From Cryobacterium zongtaii (lineage in GTDB: Bacteria > Actinomycetota > Actinomycetes > Actinomycetales > Microbacteriaceae), in assembly GCF_002909375.1 (NCBI RefSeq), contig NZ_PPXD01000017.1, positions 1 through 64,000 on the forward strand: 64,000 nt of DNA. Reading direction: 5' to 3'. A model generated the notes under the pieces. The model did not search any database. It had not been told where the DNA came from and saw only the letters and a list, made by a program, of their open reading frames with translations. This document shows positions 44,514 through 52,799 of the stretch, one piece after another; position 1 is the first letter of the stretch; every line of letters begins with the position of its first letter. The translations under genes and the position numbers were made by a program.

Positions 44514-45170
44514 CTAGGCGTCCGTACCGTAGTAGCCGACGAGGTAATCGTGCATGATGCGTCGGCACTCTGCGATGAAGCGCTCATCACCCTGGGTGTT
44601 CCAGGTGAAGGCGCGAGACAGCAGGGAGTCGGCCATTTCGACGGCGACTTCGAGTCTGAAGATGAGGTCGGGGCCACCGGACAGGCCGAATTCCTCCGAC
44701 AGGACTCCGGCGATCTGGTTGGCGAAGAATCCCGAATCCAGCTGGTCCGGCCCGGTGGACTGGGCGCGTTCACGATCGGCGAAGTGCAGGATGCGGAATC
44801 CTGGCTCGGCGCGATACAGCTCCACGAAGGCCGAGATCCCGCAGTCGACGGCTTCCCACCAGGTTCCCGGCTGGGTCTCCTTGAGGGTGTCGGCGACACG
44901 CTGGCGGAAGCGCTGGACCGCACGCTCGCGAAGTCCCTCGAGGACCGCGACCCGGTCGGGGTAGTAACGGTACACAGTGCCGATCGAGGCTCCCGCACGT
45001 TCGGCGACCATGGCCGTCGTGATGCGGTCGAAACCGACCTCGTCGACGACCTCGGCCGCAGCGTCCAGAAGTGCGGTCAACCTGGCGGCACTGCGCTGCT
45101 GGATGGGCTCGGTGCGGATCTGCCGTCCCTGTGCGACAGAGTCTCCCCCGAATGTGTCGATCAGCGCCAC
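44514..45170 (-). CDS. TetR family transcriptional regulator
   Basis: 218 residues, start GTG 45170 with a perfect AGGAGG four bases upstream. N-terminal helix-turn-helix ITTAMVAERAGASIGTVYRYYPDRVAVLEG, followed by an all-helical ligand domain (SAFVELYRAEPGFRILHFAD). It lies upstream of and in the same direction as the osmoprotectant operon with 161 bp between, so control of that operon is plausible but the ligand is unknown. Confidence 0.93.
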   Translation of the reverse strand: MALIDTFGGDSVAQGRQIRTEPIQQRSAARLTALLDAAAEVVDEVGFDRITTAMVAERAGASIGTVYRYYPDRVAVLEGLRERAVQRFRQRVADTLKETQPGTWWEAVDCGISAFVELYRAEPGFRILHFADRERAQSTGPDQLDSGFFANQIAGVLSEEFGLSGGPDLIFRLEVAVEMADSLLSRAFTWNTQGDERFIAECRRIMHDYLVGYYGTDA

Positions 45171-45174
45171 GTGT

Positions 45175-45180
45175 CCTCCT
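45175..45180 (-). promoter_or_regulatory. ribosome binding site deciding the TetR GTG start
   Basis: AGGAGG on the reverse strand, four bases before GTG 45170; longer in-frame starts upstream have no such signal. Confidence 0.75.
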
Positions 45181-45337
45181 TGAATATACGTCACAATCTT
45201 AGGGCCCCCGACTGACACCCCAGACACAGAACACACCCCCCAAATGGAGTGGGGAGTCTGCCCCGGGCGGGTCGCCGTGGTGGTTCTCCAGCCCGGGACC
45301 GTGCCAAGCAGCCCCGCGGCGCATGAGAGACTGAACT

Positions 45338-46438
45338 GTGTCAAAGTCCCCCGCCACACCTTCCACTCCCCTCAACCCCGTGCGCCTCATGCACCGAGCC
45401 GCGCGGATCGAGGATTGGCTTCACGACAAGCGGGAAAAGTTCGCCCGTCGGCGCGGACACCTGCCGGTCGTCATCCCCTATACCGGCTATGGCACCACGG
45501 AACGCGTGCGGATTCTCTGCCGCGTCCTGTTGGCGAAACCCGTGAAGTCCACCGGCACCACCCCCAAGCGACGTCGCACCGACAGGCGTGACGCGAGCAT
45601 CCGGGGCTGGCGGAGCTTCACCAGCGTGCCGGTCAACGACGTCACCGTCACCATCGACATCGGCGGCAAGGCACACCGGGTGCAGGCCGACCGCGGCGGA
45701 GTCGTCGACACCGTGATGCAGGTCAACCTCGAGCCGGGCTGGCACACCGCTTCGCTGCACACCCACGCCTCCGGCAGCGTCGACGCTCCGGTCTTCGTGG
45801 TCGCCCCCGATGTGCGCACCGGCGTGATCTCCGACGTCGACGACACCGTCATGGTCACCACCTTGCCCCGTCCGCTCCTGGCCGCGTGGAACACCTTCGT
45901 CCTCGACGAGCACGCTCGCGTTCCGACGCCGGGCATGGCGGTGCTGCTGGACCGCCTCGCCGATGCGACACCGGGGGCTCCGGTGATCTACCTGTCCACA
46001 GGTGCCTGGAATGTTGCGCCGACGCTCAGCCGGTTCCTCTCCCGTAACCTCTACCCGGCCGGGGCGCTGCTGCTCACCGACTGGGGACCCACCCACGACA
46101 GGCTGTTCCGCAGTGGCAAGGAGCACAAGCGCGACAACCTGCGCAGGCTGGCGCACGAGTTCCCCGACATGAAGTGGGTCCTCATCGGCGACGACGGTCA
46201 GCACGACGAGGCGATTTACAGCGAGTTCCAACAGGATTTCCCGCAGTGCGTCGCCGCGGTGGCCATCCGTCGGCTGTCGCCGAGCGAGGCCGTGCTGGCC
46301 GGCCGTAGGGCCAAGGACGCCGTGGAGGCCAAGCCGGATCCGCTCTGGGTCTACGGACCCGACGGCGCGAGCCTCGCGGCCCAGCTGGCCGGCCTCGGAC
46401 TCATCACTGATCCCGGAGCGCCCGGACCCACCGATTGA
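45338..46438 (+). CDS. App1-type (DUF2183) phosphatase-domain protein
   Basis: 366 residues, start GTG 45338. An N-terminal basic helical region and a beta-rich domain (residues 90-155) precede the App1 phosphatidate-phosphatase-like catalytic domain with GVISDVDDTVMVT, the haloacid-dehalogenase DxDxT motif, then FRSGKEHKRDNLRRLAHEFP and LIGDDGQHDEAIYSEF. In yeast App1 is a phosphatidate phosphatase; bacterial members are untested to my knowledge. No signal peptide. It stands alone between divergent tetR and convergent pyrD. Confidence 0.9.
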   Translation: MSKSPATPSTPLNPVRLMHRAARIEDWLHDKREKFARRRGHLPVVIPYTGYGTTERVRILCRVLLAKPVKSTGTTPKRRRTDRRDASIRGWRSFTSVPVNDVTVTIDIGGKAHRVQADRGGVVDTVMQVNLEPGWHTASLHTHASGSVDAPVFVVAPDVRTGVISDVDDTVMVTTLPRPLLAAWNTFVLDEHARVPTPGMAVLLDRLADATPGAPVIYLSTGAWNVAPTLSRFLSRNLYPAGALLLTDWGPTHDRLFRSGKEHKRDNLRRLAHEFPDMKWVLIGDDGQHDEAIYSEFQQDFPQCVAAVAIRRLSPSEAVLAGRRAKDAVEAKPDPLWVYGPDGASLAAQLAGLGLITDPGAPGPTD

Positions 46439-46474
46439 CCCGTGGCCGGGCGCCGGCGGGTGCCGGCCTGCCGG

Positions 46475-47530
46475 TCAGGAGAGGATCGGGGCGGTGGAAC
46501 GACCCGCGAGGAGCCTGTCGAGTCCGCGGTTGATCTGGCGTGCCCAGAGCGGTCCGCGGTAGAGAAAGCCGGTGTAGCCCTGCACGAGGGTGGCGCCGGC
46601 GTCGAGACGCTCGACGACCTGATGCGCAGTCTCGACGCCGCCGACCGAGATGACGCACAGTTCGGCCGGCACGGAGGCCCGGATGAGGCGCAGGACGGCC
46701 AGCGACCGGTCGTTCAGGGGCGCTCCGGAGAGCCCGCCGGCGCCGGCCGCGGCCACGACGGCCGGGTCGGTCAACAGATTGTCCCGGCTGATGGTGGTGT
46801 TGGTGGCGATGATGCCGGCCAGGCCGAGTTCCACGGTGAGGCCGGCGATGCGGGTCACCTCGTCATCGGTGAGGTCGGGTGCGATCTTGACCAGCAGCGG
46901 GGTATCGCCGGCGTGTTCCTGCACCGCCCGCAACAGTGGGGCGAGCTGATCGAGTTCTTGCAGGCCACGCAGGCCCGGGGTGTTGGGGGAGCTCACGTTG
47001 ACCACCAGGTAGTCCGCGAGAGGGGCCAGTGCAACGGTGCTGACCAGGTAGTCGGCCGTGGCGTCTTCGACCGCGGTGACTCGGCTCTTGCCGATGTTGA
47101 TGCCCAGGACCGGACGGTTGGGGGTACGGCGAACCTGGCCCAGGCGCGCGACGGCCGCCTCGGCACCGCCGTTATTGAAGCCCATCCGGTTGATGACAGC
47201 GCGGTCGGATACGAGACGGAACAGGCGCGGTGTGGGGTTGCCGGGCTGGGCGACCGCGGTGAGCGTGCCGACCTCGACGTGCCCGAAGCCGAGCCGGCCG
47301 AGCCCGATGACGGCGTGGCCGTCTTTGTCGAACCCGGCCGCAACACCGAACGGCGAGTCGAAATGCAAGCCGAGGGTGTCCACCCCGATGTCGGTGCGCG
47401 GGCGGGTGAACCTGTGCACAAGCGGGCCGAGGCCGAGGCGCGGCATCCACCGGATGACCTCGAAGGCCAAGTGGTGAGCCCGCTCGGGGTCGATCCGGGT
47501 GAGCACCAGCTTGAAAAGGGTGGGGTACAC
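46475..47530 (-). CDS. pyrD: dihydroorotate dehydrogenase (quinone)
   Basis: Class 2 enzyme of pyrimidine synthesis, oxidising dihydroorotate to orotate with quinone as acceptor at the membrane face. 351 residues. The N-terminal amphipathic helix (YPTLFKLVLTRIDPERAHH), RMGFNNGGAEAAVARL, VLGINIGKS, VNVSSPNTPGLRGLQ with the catalytic Ser, and GGVETAHQVVERLDAGA are all visible. GTG 47530 lies 2 bp after the nrdR stop. Confidence 0.96.
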   Translation of the reverse strand: MYPTLFKLVLTRIDPERAHHLAFEVIRWMPRLGLGPLVHRFTRPRTDIGVDTLGLHFDSPFGVAAGFDKDGHAVIGLGRLGFGHVEVGTLTAVAQPGNPTPRLFRLVSDRAVINRMGFNNGGAEAAVARLGQVRRTPNRPVLGINIGKSRVTAVEDATADYLVSTVALAPLADYLVVNVSSPNTPGLRGLQELDQLAPLLRAVQEHAGDTPLLVKIAPDLTDDEVTRIAGLTVELGLAGIIATNTTISRDNLLTDPAVVAAAGAGGLSGAPLNDRSLAVLRLIRASVPAELCVISVGGVETAHQVVERLDAGATLVQGYTGFLYRGPLWARQINRGLDRLLAGRSTAPILS

Positions 47531-47532
47531 GT

Positions 47533-48015
47533 CTACCGTTCGGGTTCGGGATCGGATTCCGACGCGGCGGTGTGCTCGGTGCGCAGCTGGCCGATCGCAC
47601 TCTCGAAGTCTTCCAACGAATCGAAGGCCTGGTAGACGCTGGCGAAGCGCAAGTAGGCCACTTCGTCGAGGTCACGCAGCGGGGCGAGGATGGCCAGGCC
47701 GATGTCGTTGGCCTCGATCTGGGACGCACCGGTCTGACGGATGGTCTCCTCGACCTTCTGCGCGAGCATGGCCAGGTCAGAGTCGGTGACCGGGCGGCCC
47801 TGGCAGGCCTTGCGCACGCCGGAGACGATCTTCTCCCGGCTGAACGGTTCGACCACGCCGCTGCGCTTGATGATGTTCAGGCTGGCGGTTTCGGTGGTGC
47901 TGAACCGGCGACCGCACTCCGGGCACTGCCGGCGGCGACGGATCGAGAGCCCGTCGTCGCTGGTGCGGGAGTCGATGACACGGGAATCTGGGTGGCGACA
48001 GAACGGGCAATACAT
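47533..48015 (-). CDS. nrdR: transcriptional repressor NrdR
   Basis: 160 residues. N-terminal zinc ribbon [15 protein letters not shown] ... [12 protein letters not shown] (four cysteines) and an ATP-cone domain ([19 protein letters not shown]). NrdR represses ribonucleotide reductase genes in response to nucleotides; no nrd gene lies in this window. ATG 48015 follows the hisD stop by 13 bp. The C-terminus ends in an acidic tail. Confidence 0.97.
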   Translation of the reverse strand: MYCPFCRHPDSRVIDSRTSDDGLSIRRRRQCPECGRRFSTTETASLNIIKRSGVVEPFSREKIVSGVRKACQGRPVTDSDLAMLAQKVEETIRQTGASQIEANDIGLAILAPLRDLDEVAYLRFASVYQAFDSLEDFESAIGQLRTEHTAASESDPEPER

Positions 48016-48025
48016 TGTGCCTACG

Positions 48026-48031
48026 AGCCTA
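48026..48031 (-). promoter_or_regulatory. candidate -10 element (TAGGCT) for nrdR
   Basis: TAGGCT on the reverse strand ten bases before ATG 48015, overlapping the hisD stop; would give a very short leader. Confidence 0.35.
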
Positions 48032-49348
48032 CCGTTCCGCGGCCGTGCTGAATCGGACGCTGACGGCGTCACCGTGGGCGGGCAGCGCCTCTGCAGCGGA
48101 CAGGGCGAGGATGTGGTCGGCCACGCCGGCGAGGCCGTCTCTGGTGTAGCGCACGACCTGCTGCGGGCGCAGGAAGGTGTACGCGCCGAGGGCCGCCGAG
48201 AACCGCGCCTGTCCCCCGGTGGGCAGCACGTGGTTGGAGCCGGCGGCATAGTCGCCGAGGCTGACCGGCGCGTACGGGCCCAGGAAGATGGCGCCGGCGT
48301 TGTCGATCTGGCCGAGGACGGCGTCGGGGGCTTCGGTCTGGATCTCGAGGTGCTCCGGACCGAACGCGTTGCTGAACGCGGCGGCTTGCTCGAGGTCGTC
48401 CACCAGCACGATGGCCGATTGGCTGCCACCCAGCGATGCGGTGACCCGTTCGGCGTGCGTGGTGGTGGTGGCCAGGTCGTTCAGGAGCGCTTCGACGGCT
48501 TCGGCGAGCTCGGCGGAGTCCGTGACGAGCACGGCGGCGGCGAGTTCGTCGTGCTCGGCCTGGCTGACCAGGTCTGCGGCGACGAAGGCCGGGTCGGCCG
48601 CGGCATCGGCGATCACGAGGATGTCGGTCGGTCCGGCTTCGGAGTCGATCCCGGTGACGCCGCGCACGAGCCGCTTGGCGGCGGCGACGTAGACGTTGCC
48701 GGGGCCGGTGACGAGCTGCACGGGGTCGAGGCCGAGGCCGGGCACGCCGTAGGCGAAGGCGCCCACGGCGCCGGCGCCGCCCATGGCGTAGATCTCGTCG
48801 ACGCCGAGAAGACCGGCGACGGCGAGGATGGTGGGGTGCACTCGTCCATCGAAGTGACTCTGCGGCGGGGATGCGAGGGCGATGGAGGTGACCCCGGCCA
48901 CCTGCGCGGGCACCACGTTCATCACGACGCTGGACGGGTAGACGGCCTTGCCGCCGGGAACGTAGAGGCCGACCCGCTGCACGGGGCGCCAGCGCTGCAC
49001 GATCTCGGCGCCGTCGGCGATCGTGGTGGTCACCAGAGGCGGCACCTGTGCGGCACTGGCCAGGCGCACCCGGCGGATGGTCTCCTCGATCGCGACGCGG
49101 ACATCCGGGTCGAGGGCCTCAAGGGCCTCGGCGACGTGGGAAGCCGGAACGCGAACGTGCTCGGGGCGTACCCTGTCGAGGCGCTCGGCCTGGTCGAGCA
49201 GGGCCTGTTCGCCGCGTGCGCGCACATCATCGATCAGTTCGGCGGCAACGTCGCTGGCGACCGTGACGCTGGTGAGCGCCCGGGGCACCGAGGCCAAAAG
49301 TTCGGCCGGAGCAGGCCGCGTTCCTCGAAGGTCAATCGTCTGGATCAT
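48029..49348 (-). CDS. hisD: histidinol dehydrogenase
   Basis: Last enzyme of histidine synthesis, oxidising L-histidinol to histidine with NAD and zinc. 439 residues from ATG 49348 (GGAGTGAC upstream). Seen: [63 protein letters not shown] and [13 protein letters not shown] with the catalytic and metal residues. No other his gene is adjacent. Confidence 0.97.
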   Translation of the reverse strand: MIQTIDLRGTRPAPAELLASVPRALTSVTVASDVAAELIDDVRARGEQALLDQAERLDRVRPEHVRVPASHVAEALEALDPDVRVAIEETIRRVRLASAAQVPPLVTTTIADGAEIVQRWRPVQRVGLYVPGGKAVYPSSVVMNVVPAQVAGVTSIALASPPQSHFDGRVHPTILAVAGLLGVDEIYAMGGAGAVGAFAYGVPGLGLDPVQLVTGPGNVYVAAAKRLVRGVTGIDSEAGPTDILVIADAAADPAFVAADLVSQAEHDELAAAVLVTDSAELAEAVEALLNDLATTTTHAERVTASLGGSQSAIVLVDDLEQAAAFSNAFGPEHLEIQTEAPDAVLGQIDNAGAIFLGPYAPVSLGDYAAGSNHVLPTGGQARFSAALGAYTFLRPQQVVRYTRDGLAGVADHILALSAAEALPAHGDAVSVRFSTAAER

Positions 49349-49387
49349 GTCACTCCAGCTTATCCAAGAACGGTGCTCGCACGGGAA

Positions 49388-49393
49388 TAGGCT
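49388..49393 (+). promoter_or_regulatory. candidate -10 element (TAGGCT) for the flavin reductase gene
   Basis: TAGGCT followed after five bases by GTG 49399, which opens an 8-codon reading frame ending as ATGA over the flavin reductase start. Confidence 0.35.
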
Positions 49394-49418
49394 GATCGGT
49401 GAAACGATTGGCACCACT

Positions 49419-49985
49419 ATGAACGAACGCATCACCGCACCGGCGGGTCTCCCCTCCGCAGGTCTCCCCCACGCCCCGGCCCTCGACACCGACCCGAACG
49501 CGCCTGGCGACCTGGCCGCGTTCAAGAACGCGTTTCGCCGTCATGCGGCCGGCGTCGCGGTCGTGACCGCGCTGGACGCTCAGGGCAAGCCCGTCGGATT
49601 CACCGCGACATCCCTGGCGTCCATGTCGGCGGTGCCGCCCCTGGCTACCTTCAACATGGCGAAGTCGGCCAGCTCGTGGCCGGCCATCAACGAGACCGAG
49701 CGCGTCGTCATCCACCTGCTCGGACTGCGCAACCGCACCCTGGCCGAGCGGCTGGCCGGACCCAACGCCGAGCGCTTCGTCGGCGATCACTGGCGGGTGG
49801 GACCGTACGGCCTGCCCGTTCTCAACAACGTGACGTCGTGGATGGTGGGACGGATCGTGGAGCGCGTGACCGTGCACAACTCTGCTGTGGTCGTAGTGCA
49901 GATCGAGGGCGGCGGCCTCGGCGATGACGACGAGGCGCTGATCTATCACGAACGCCAGTACCGGGCGTTGGGCGAAACGCTCTAG
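49419..49985 (+). CDS. flavin reductase family protein
   Basis: 188 residues from ATG 49419. FMN-binding split barrel: FRRHAAGVAVVTALDAQGKPVGFTATSLASMSAVPPLATF, then INETERVVIHLLG and a C-terminal IEGGGLGDDDEALIYHERQY. Such proteins reduce flavin with NAD(P)H for a partner monooxygenase; no partner is nearby. The first 30 residues are Pro/Ala rich. No Shine-Dalgarno precedes the ATG; an 8-codon frame from GTG 49399 overlaps it. Confidence 0.92.
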   Translation: MNERITAPAGLPSAGLPHAPALDTDPNAPGDLAAFKNAFRRHAAGVAVVTALDAQGKPVGFTATSLASMSAVPPLATFNMAKSASSWPAINETERVVIHLLGLRNRTLAERLAGPNAERFVGDHWRVGPYGLPVLNNVTSWMVGRIVERVTVHNSAVVVVQIEGGGLGDDDEALIYHERQYRALGETL

Positions 49986-50046
49986 CTCATCCGGTTCGGG
50001 CCGGTGGGTGCCGACCCCGCGGTGGCCAACCTGCGGACGGCGCGGT

Positions 50047-50832
50047 TCACCCGGCCGGGGTTTGGGCCGCTCTGGCGGCCGCCTTGCGTCGCTGTCGTTC
50101 CGCTTCCGTCGCGGCAGCCTCCGCCGGGGTGGGCGCGGTTCCGCCCAGGTGGGCGGGCTGCCACCAGCGGCCGGCACCAGGCTCCGGGTAACGCGCCTGC
50201 AGGCCGTCCACGAGCTCCTGCAGCACGCCGTGCAGTCGCTGGGTCACCTGCTGCGGATCGTCCTCGGCGTCTACACGTACCGGCGTGCCGACCGCGAAGG
50301 AGACCGGGGTGCGATAGGCCTCCCGCACGGATGGCTTGTGGTTTTTCGTGAGCAGCCGGTGGCCACCCCAGACAGCGATGGGCACGATGGGCATCCCGGC
50401 CTCCATCGCCATCCGCGCCGCACCGGTCTTCAGGTCCCGCACGGTGAACGACGCGTTCACTCCCCCTTCGGGAAACACCCCGACGAGTTCGCCGGCGTTG
50501 AGCGCCCGCACCGCGTCGGCGTAGGCCTGGGCCCCGGCCGTCATGTCGACGTTGATGTGCCGCATCCCACGCAACAGCCAGCCGACGACGGGCTTGTCGA
50601 ACGCACCCTTCTTGGCCATGAAGCGGATGTGCCGGCGGTTCTTTCGCCAGGTCATCCACTCCACGAGGGCGAAGTCCGCGTAGCCGAAGTGGGTGATGGC
50701 GAGGACCGCCCCTCCGGCGTCCGGAAGGTTGGTGAGGCCCGACGCCGACGGCCTGAGCCTGAAGGCTCCGAAAATTGTGCGACCCGCTGCAATCGCCGTG
50801 CTGTAGATCGGTTCCCCGCTGCGCCTTCTCAT
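50047..50832 (-). CDS. lysophospholipid acyltransferase family protein
   Basis: 261 residues from ATG 50832. PlsC-type acyltransferase with the H-x4-D motif in ITHFGYADFALVEW, VFPEGGVNASF and IVPIAVWGGHRLL. Probably acylates lysophosphatidate or a related lipid at the inner membrane. The C-terminal 45 residues are Ala/Gln/Arg-rich and likely disordered. TACGCT lies six bases before the ATG, so a leaderless transcript is possible. Confidence 0.92.
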   Translation of the reverse strand: MRRRSGEPIYSTAIAAGRTIFGAFRLRPSASGLTNLPDAGGAVLAITHFGYADFALVEWMTWRKNRRHIRFMAKKGAFDKPVVGWLLRGMRHINVDMTAGAQAYADAVRALNAGELVGVFPEGGVNASFTVRDLKTGAARMAMEAGMPIVPIAVWGGHRLLTKNHKPSVREAYRTPVSFAVGTPVRVDAEDDPQQVTQRLHGVLQELVDGLQARYPEPGAGRWWQPAHLGGTAPTPAEAAATEAERQRRKAAARAAQTPAG

Positions 50833-50838
50833 GCCCCC

Positions 50839-50844
50839 AGCGTA
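50839..50844 (-). promoter_or_regulatory. candidate -10 element (TACGCT) for the acyltransferase gene
   Basis: TACGCT on the reverse strand, six bases (GGGGGC) from ATG 50832. The G-run could alternatively serve as a weak ribosome site. Confidence 0.4.
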
Positions 50845-50976
50845 GAACAAACGGCTGTCAAACTGCTGGTCACACGGGGGTCATTGGTCCCGCGCCGTGG
50901 CCGGTGTCGGGCACCGATGGGTTCATGACGATCGGAGCGGTCGCGCTATCGTGTCGGCATCCGAGCGAAGGCAACC

Positions 50977-51474
50977 ATGGACGAGACAGTGACGACAGGC
51001 TGGGGTGACTTCGCCGTGGCCATGGTGGGCGCCGCCGCGGCGCTGGCGGGCCTCGTCATGGTGGCGATCTCGGTGAACATCCGGGAGATCCTCGCGCTGC
51101 CCGGGCTGACGGCACGGGCCGCGGCCGCCGTCGGCTCCCTCGTGCTGGTGGTGGTGACCGGCGGCCTCCTTCTGGTGCCCGGCCAGCCCGGGGCGGTCCT
51201 GGGCGTCGAGGTTCTCGTCGCCGTCGCCCCGGCGGTCGTCCTGCATACGATCTCACTCCGCCACCGGGCACGGAACAGCGCGAGTGGGCGGTTCTCCCTT
51301 GCCCTCTATCTACCGCTCGCGGCCCTTCAACTGCTTCCCTTCGCGCTGGGCGCGGTGCTCCTCATCGTCACGAGCACCTCCACCGGCATCTACCTGGTCG
51401 CGGCCGGGGTGATCCTCACCGTCATCGGCTCCATGCTCGACGCCTGGGTCCTGATGGTGGAAATCCTCCGTTGA
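50977..51474 (+). CDS. four-helix membrane protein of unknown function
   Basis: 165 residues, ATG 50977 preceded by GAAGGC. Four hydrophobic helices (about 10-34, 48-68, 72-90, 105-160 as two spans) connected by short loops; the first is followed by SVNIREILALPGLTARA, a segment I associate with a small actinobacterial membrane family without assigned function. No neighbours suggest a role. Confidence 0.75.
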   Translation: MDETVTTGWGDFAVAMVGAAAALAGLVMVAISVNIREILALPGLTARAAAAVGSLVLVVVTGGLLLVPGQPGAVLGVEVLVAVAPAVVLHTISLRHRARNSASGRFSLALYLPLAALQLLPFALGAVLLIVTSTSTGIYLVAAGVILTVIGSMLDAWVLMVEILR

Positions 51475-51480
51475 TACCCT

Positions 51481-51541
51481 CGCGAACTGTGACTTAAGCA
51501 CATAAGAGTCGCGCGTTTTGGGGCTTTTCTCACAGCTCGCG
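51481..51541. repeat. imperfect 12-bp inverted repeat
   Basis: CGCGAACTGTGA (51481-51492) and TCACAGCTCGCG (51530-51541) pair at 11 of 12 positions around a 37-base centre. It lies between the membrane protein stop and the DUF222 relic and might mark an old insertion boundary or a terminator. Confidence 0.5.
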
Positions 51542-51596
51542 GATGCTGTGGCCGTGGGGCGGGGTGAGTGTCGGGGGTAGGTGAGACGATCTCAGT

Positions 51597-52759
51597 ATGA
51601 GTATCGCTGACGAGGGACTACCGCCCACTCCGGACGGTGACGACTATTCTCCGGAGCCCACCCTGGACGACCGTGTCCAGGCCGATCTGGTCCGGCACAC
51701 CGAACGGATCGCGGCCGATGACCGCGTCATCGCCCGGGCCCAGGCCCGCCGGATCGAGCACCTGCTGGACCTGCAGGACTGGAGCGAACAACCCCGGGTC
51801 GCCTCGCGGTTGCACGGCAACCCGGCGAACATTCGCCTCGCCGACGACAATGCGGCCAGCCTGACCGAGGACCCGGCCCGTGCGGCCGCGTACAACCGGT
51901 GGGACGACCGGGAGGTCGCCCGGCGCACGATCGTGAGTGAGACCGCGTGTCTGACCCGGGTGGCCGAGCGCACCATCGACCGGCAACTAAACGAGGCCCG
52001 GTTCCTCAGCTCCTACGCACCGGCGACGTTCGCGGCGTTCTCGAGAGGGGAGATCAGCTACCGGCATGCCACGACCCTGCTCGGGCAGCTGCTCACCCTG
52101 CCGGATGGGGGCCAGGCGGCGTTTGAGGAACGGGTGTTACCGGAGGCGAAACGGCTGCCGGTGTCCGGGTCATCGACAAGGCCCGCCGGTTGCGGGAGAA
52201 GCTGCACCCGGAATCGATCGTGACCCGGCACAAGAACGCCCTCGCCGACCGGCGTGCGTACTGGGAGGCCGCCTCGGACGGGATGGCGTGGTTGCACTGG
52301 TACGGCACCGCGCACGGCACCAAGGCCGCCTTCGACCGGATCAACGGCATGGCCGTGCAACTCACGCACCTCGGCGACCCGACCCCGGCCGACCAGACGG
52401 ATGGCGCCAGCAGCGGCGGCACGGTCATGGTCACGGTGCCCGTGCTGACCCTGCTGGGCTTGGACGAGGAACCCGGCACCCTCGAAGGGTACGGGCCGAT
52501 CTCGCCGGAGGTCGCGCGACTCAAACACCGCAGCCAGTGGCGAGTCACGCAGGAACCCGACGGGATCCTGCACTGGACCTCACCCGGCACACGCAGCTAC
52601 CGCGCCGATCCGGCCAACCCGATGGGACCACCCCGACCCCGGCCACCGGTCGCCGGGCCCAAGACCCGGAAGCGGCCCGGCGACGATAGTCACCTGATGC
52701 CCCGGCCGAGGCCGACCCGGCAGCCGACACCGCCGGCACCCGGGAACCCACCGTTCTGA
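51597..52759 (+). pseudogene. degenerate DUF222/HNH endonuclease gene (frameshift and internal deletion)
   Basis: Two overlapping frames form one broken gene. The first (51597-52223) reads DUF222 sequence to LPEAKRLPVSG and then goes out of frame; the second resumes as DKARRLREKLHPESIVTRH near 52170 and runs to 52759. Loss of one base (probably a T at about 52170) restores the frame. Downstream, GPISPEVAR is joined directly to LKHRSQWRVTQEPDGILHWTS at about 52515; in intact members some 80-90 residues containing the HNH nuclease lie between these, so the catalytic domain is deleted. The remainder ends in a Pro-rich tail. Confidence 0.85.
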
Positions 52760-52799
52760 CCGGGGCCTCCGCCCGAATTCATCTGGAGCGGGCAGAGGG

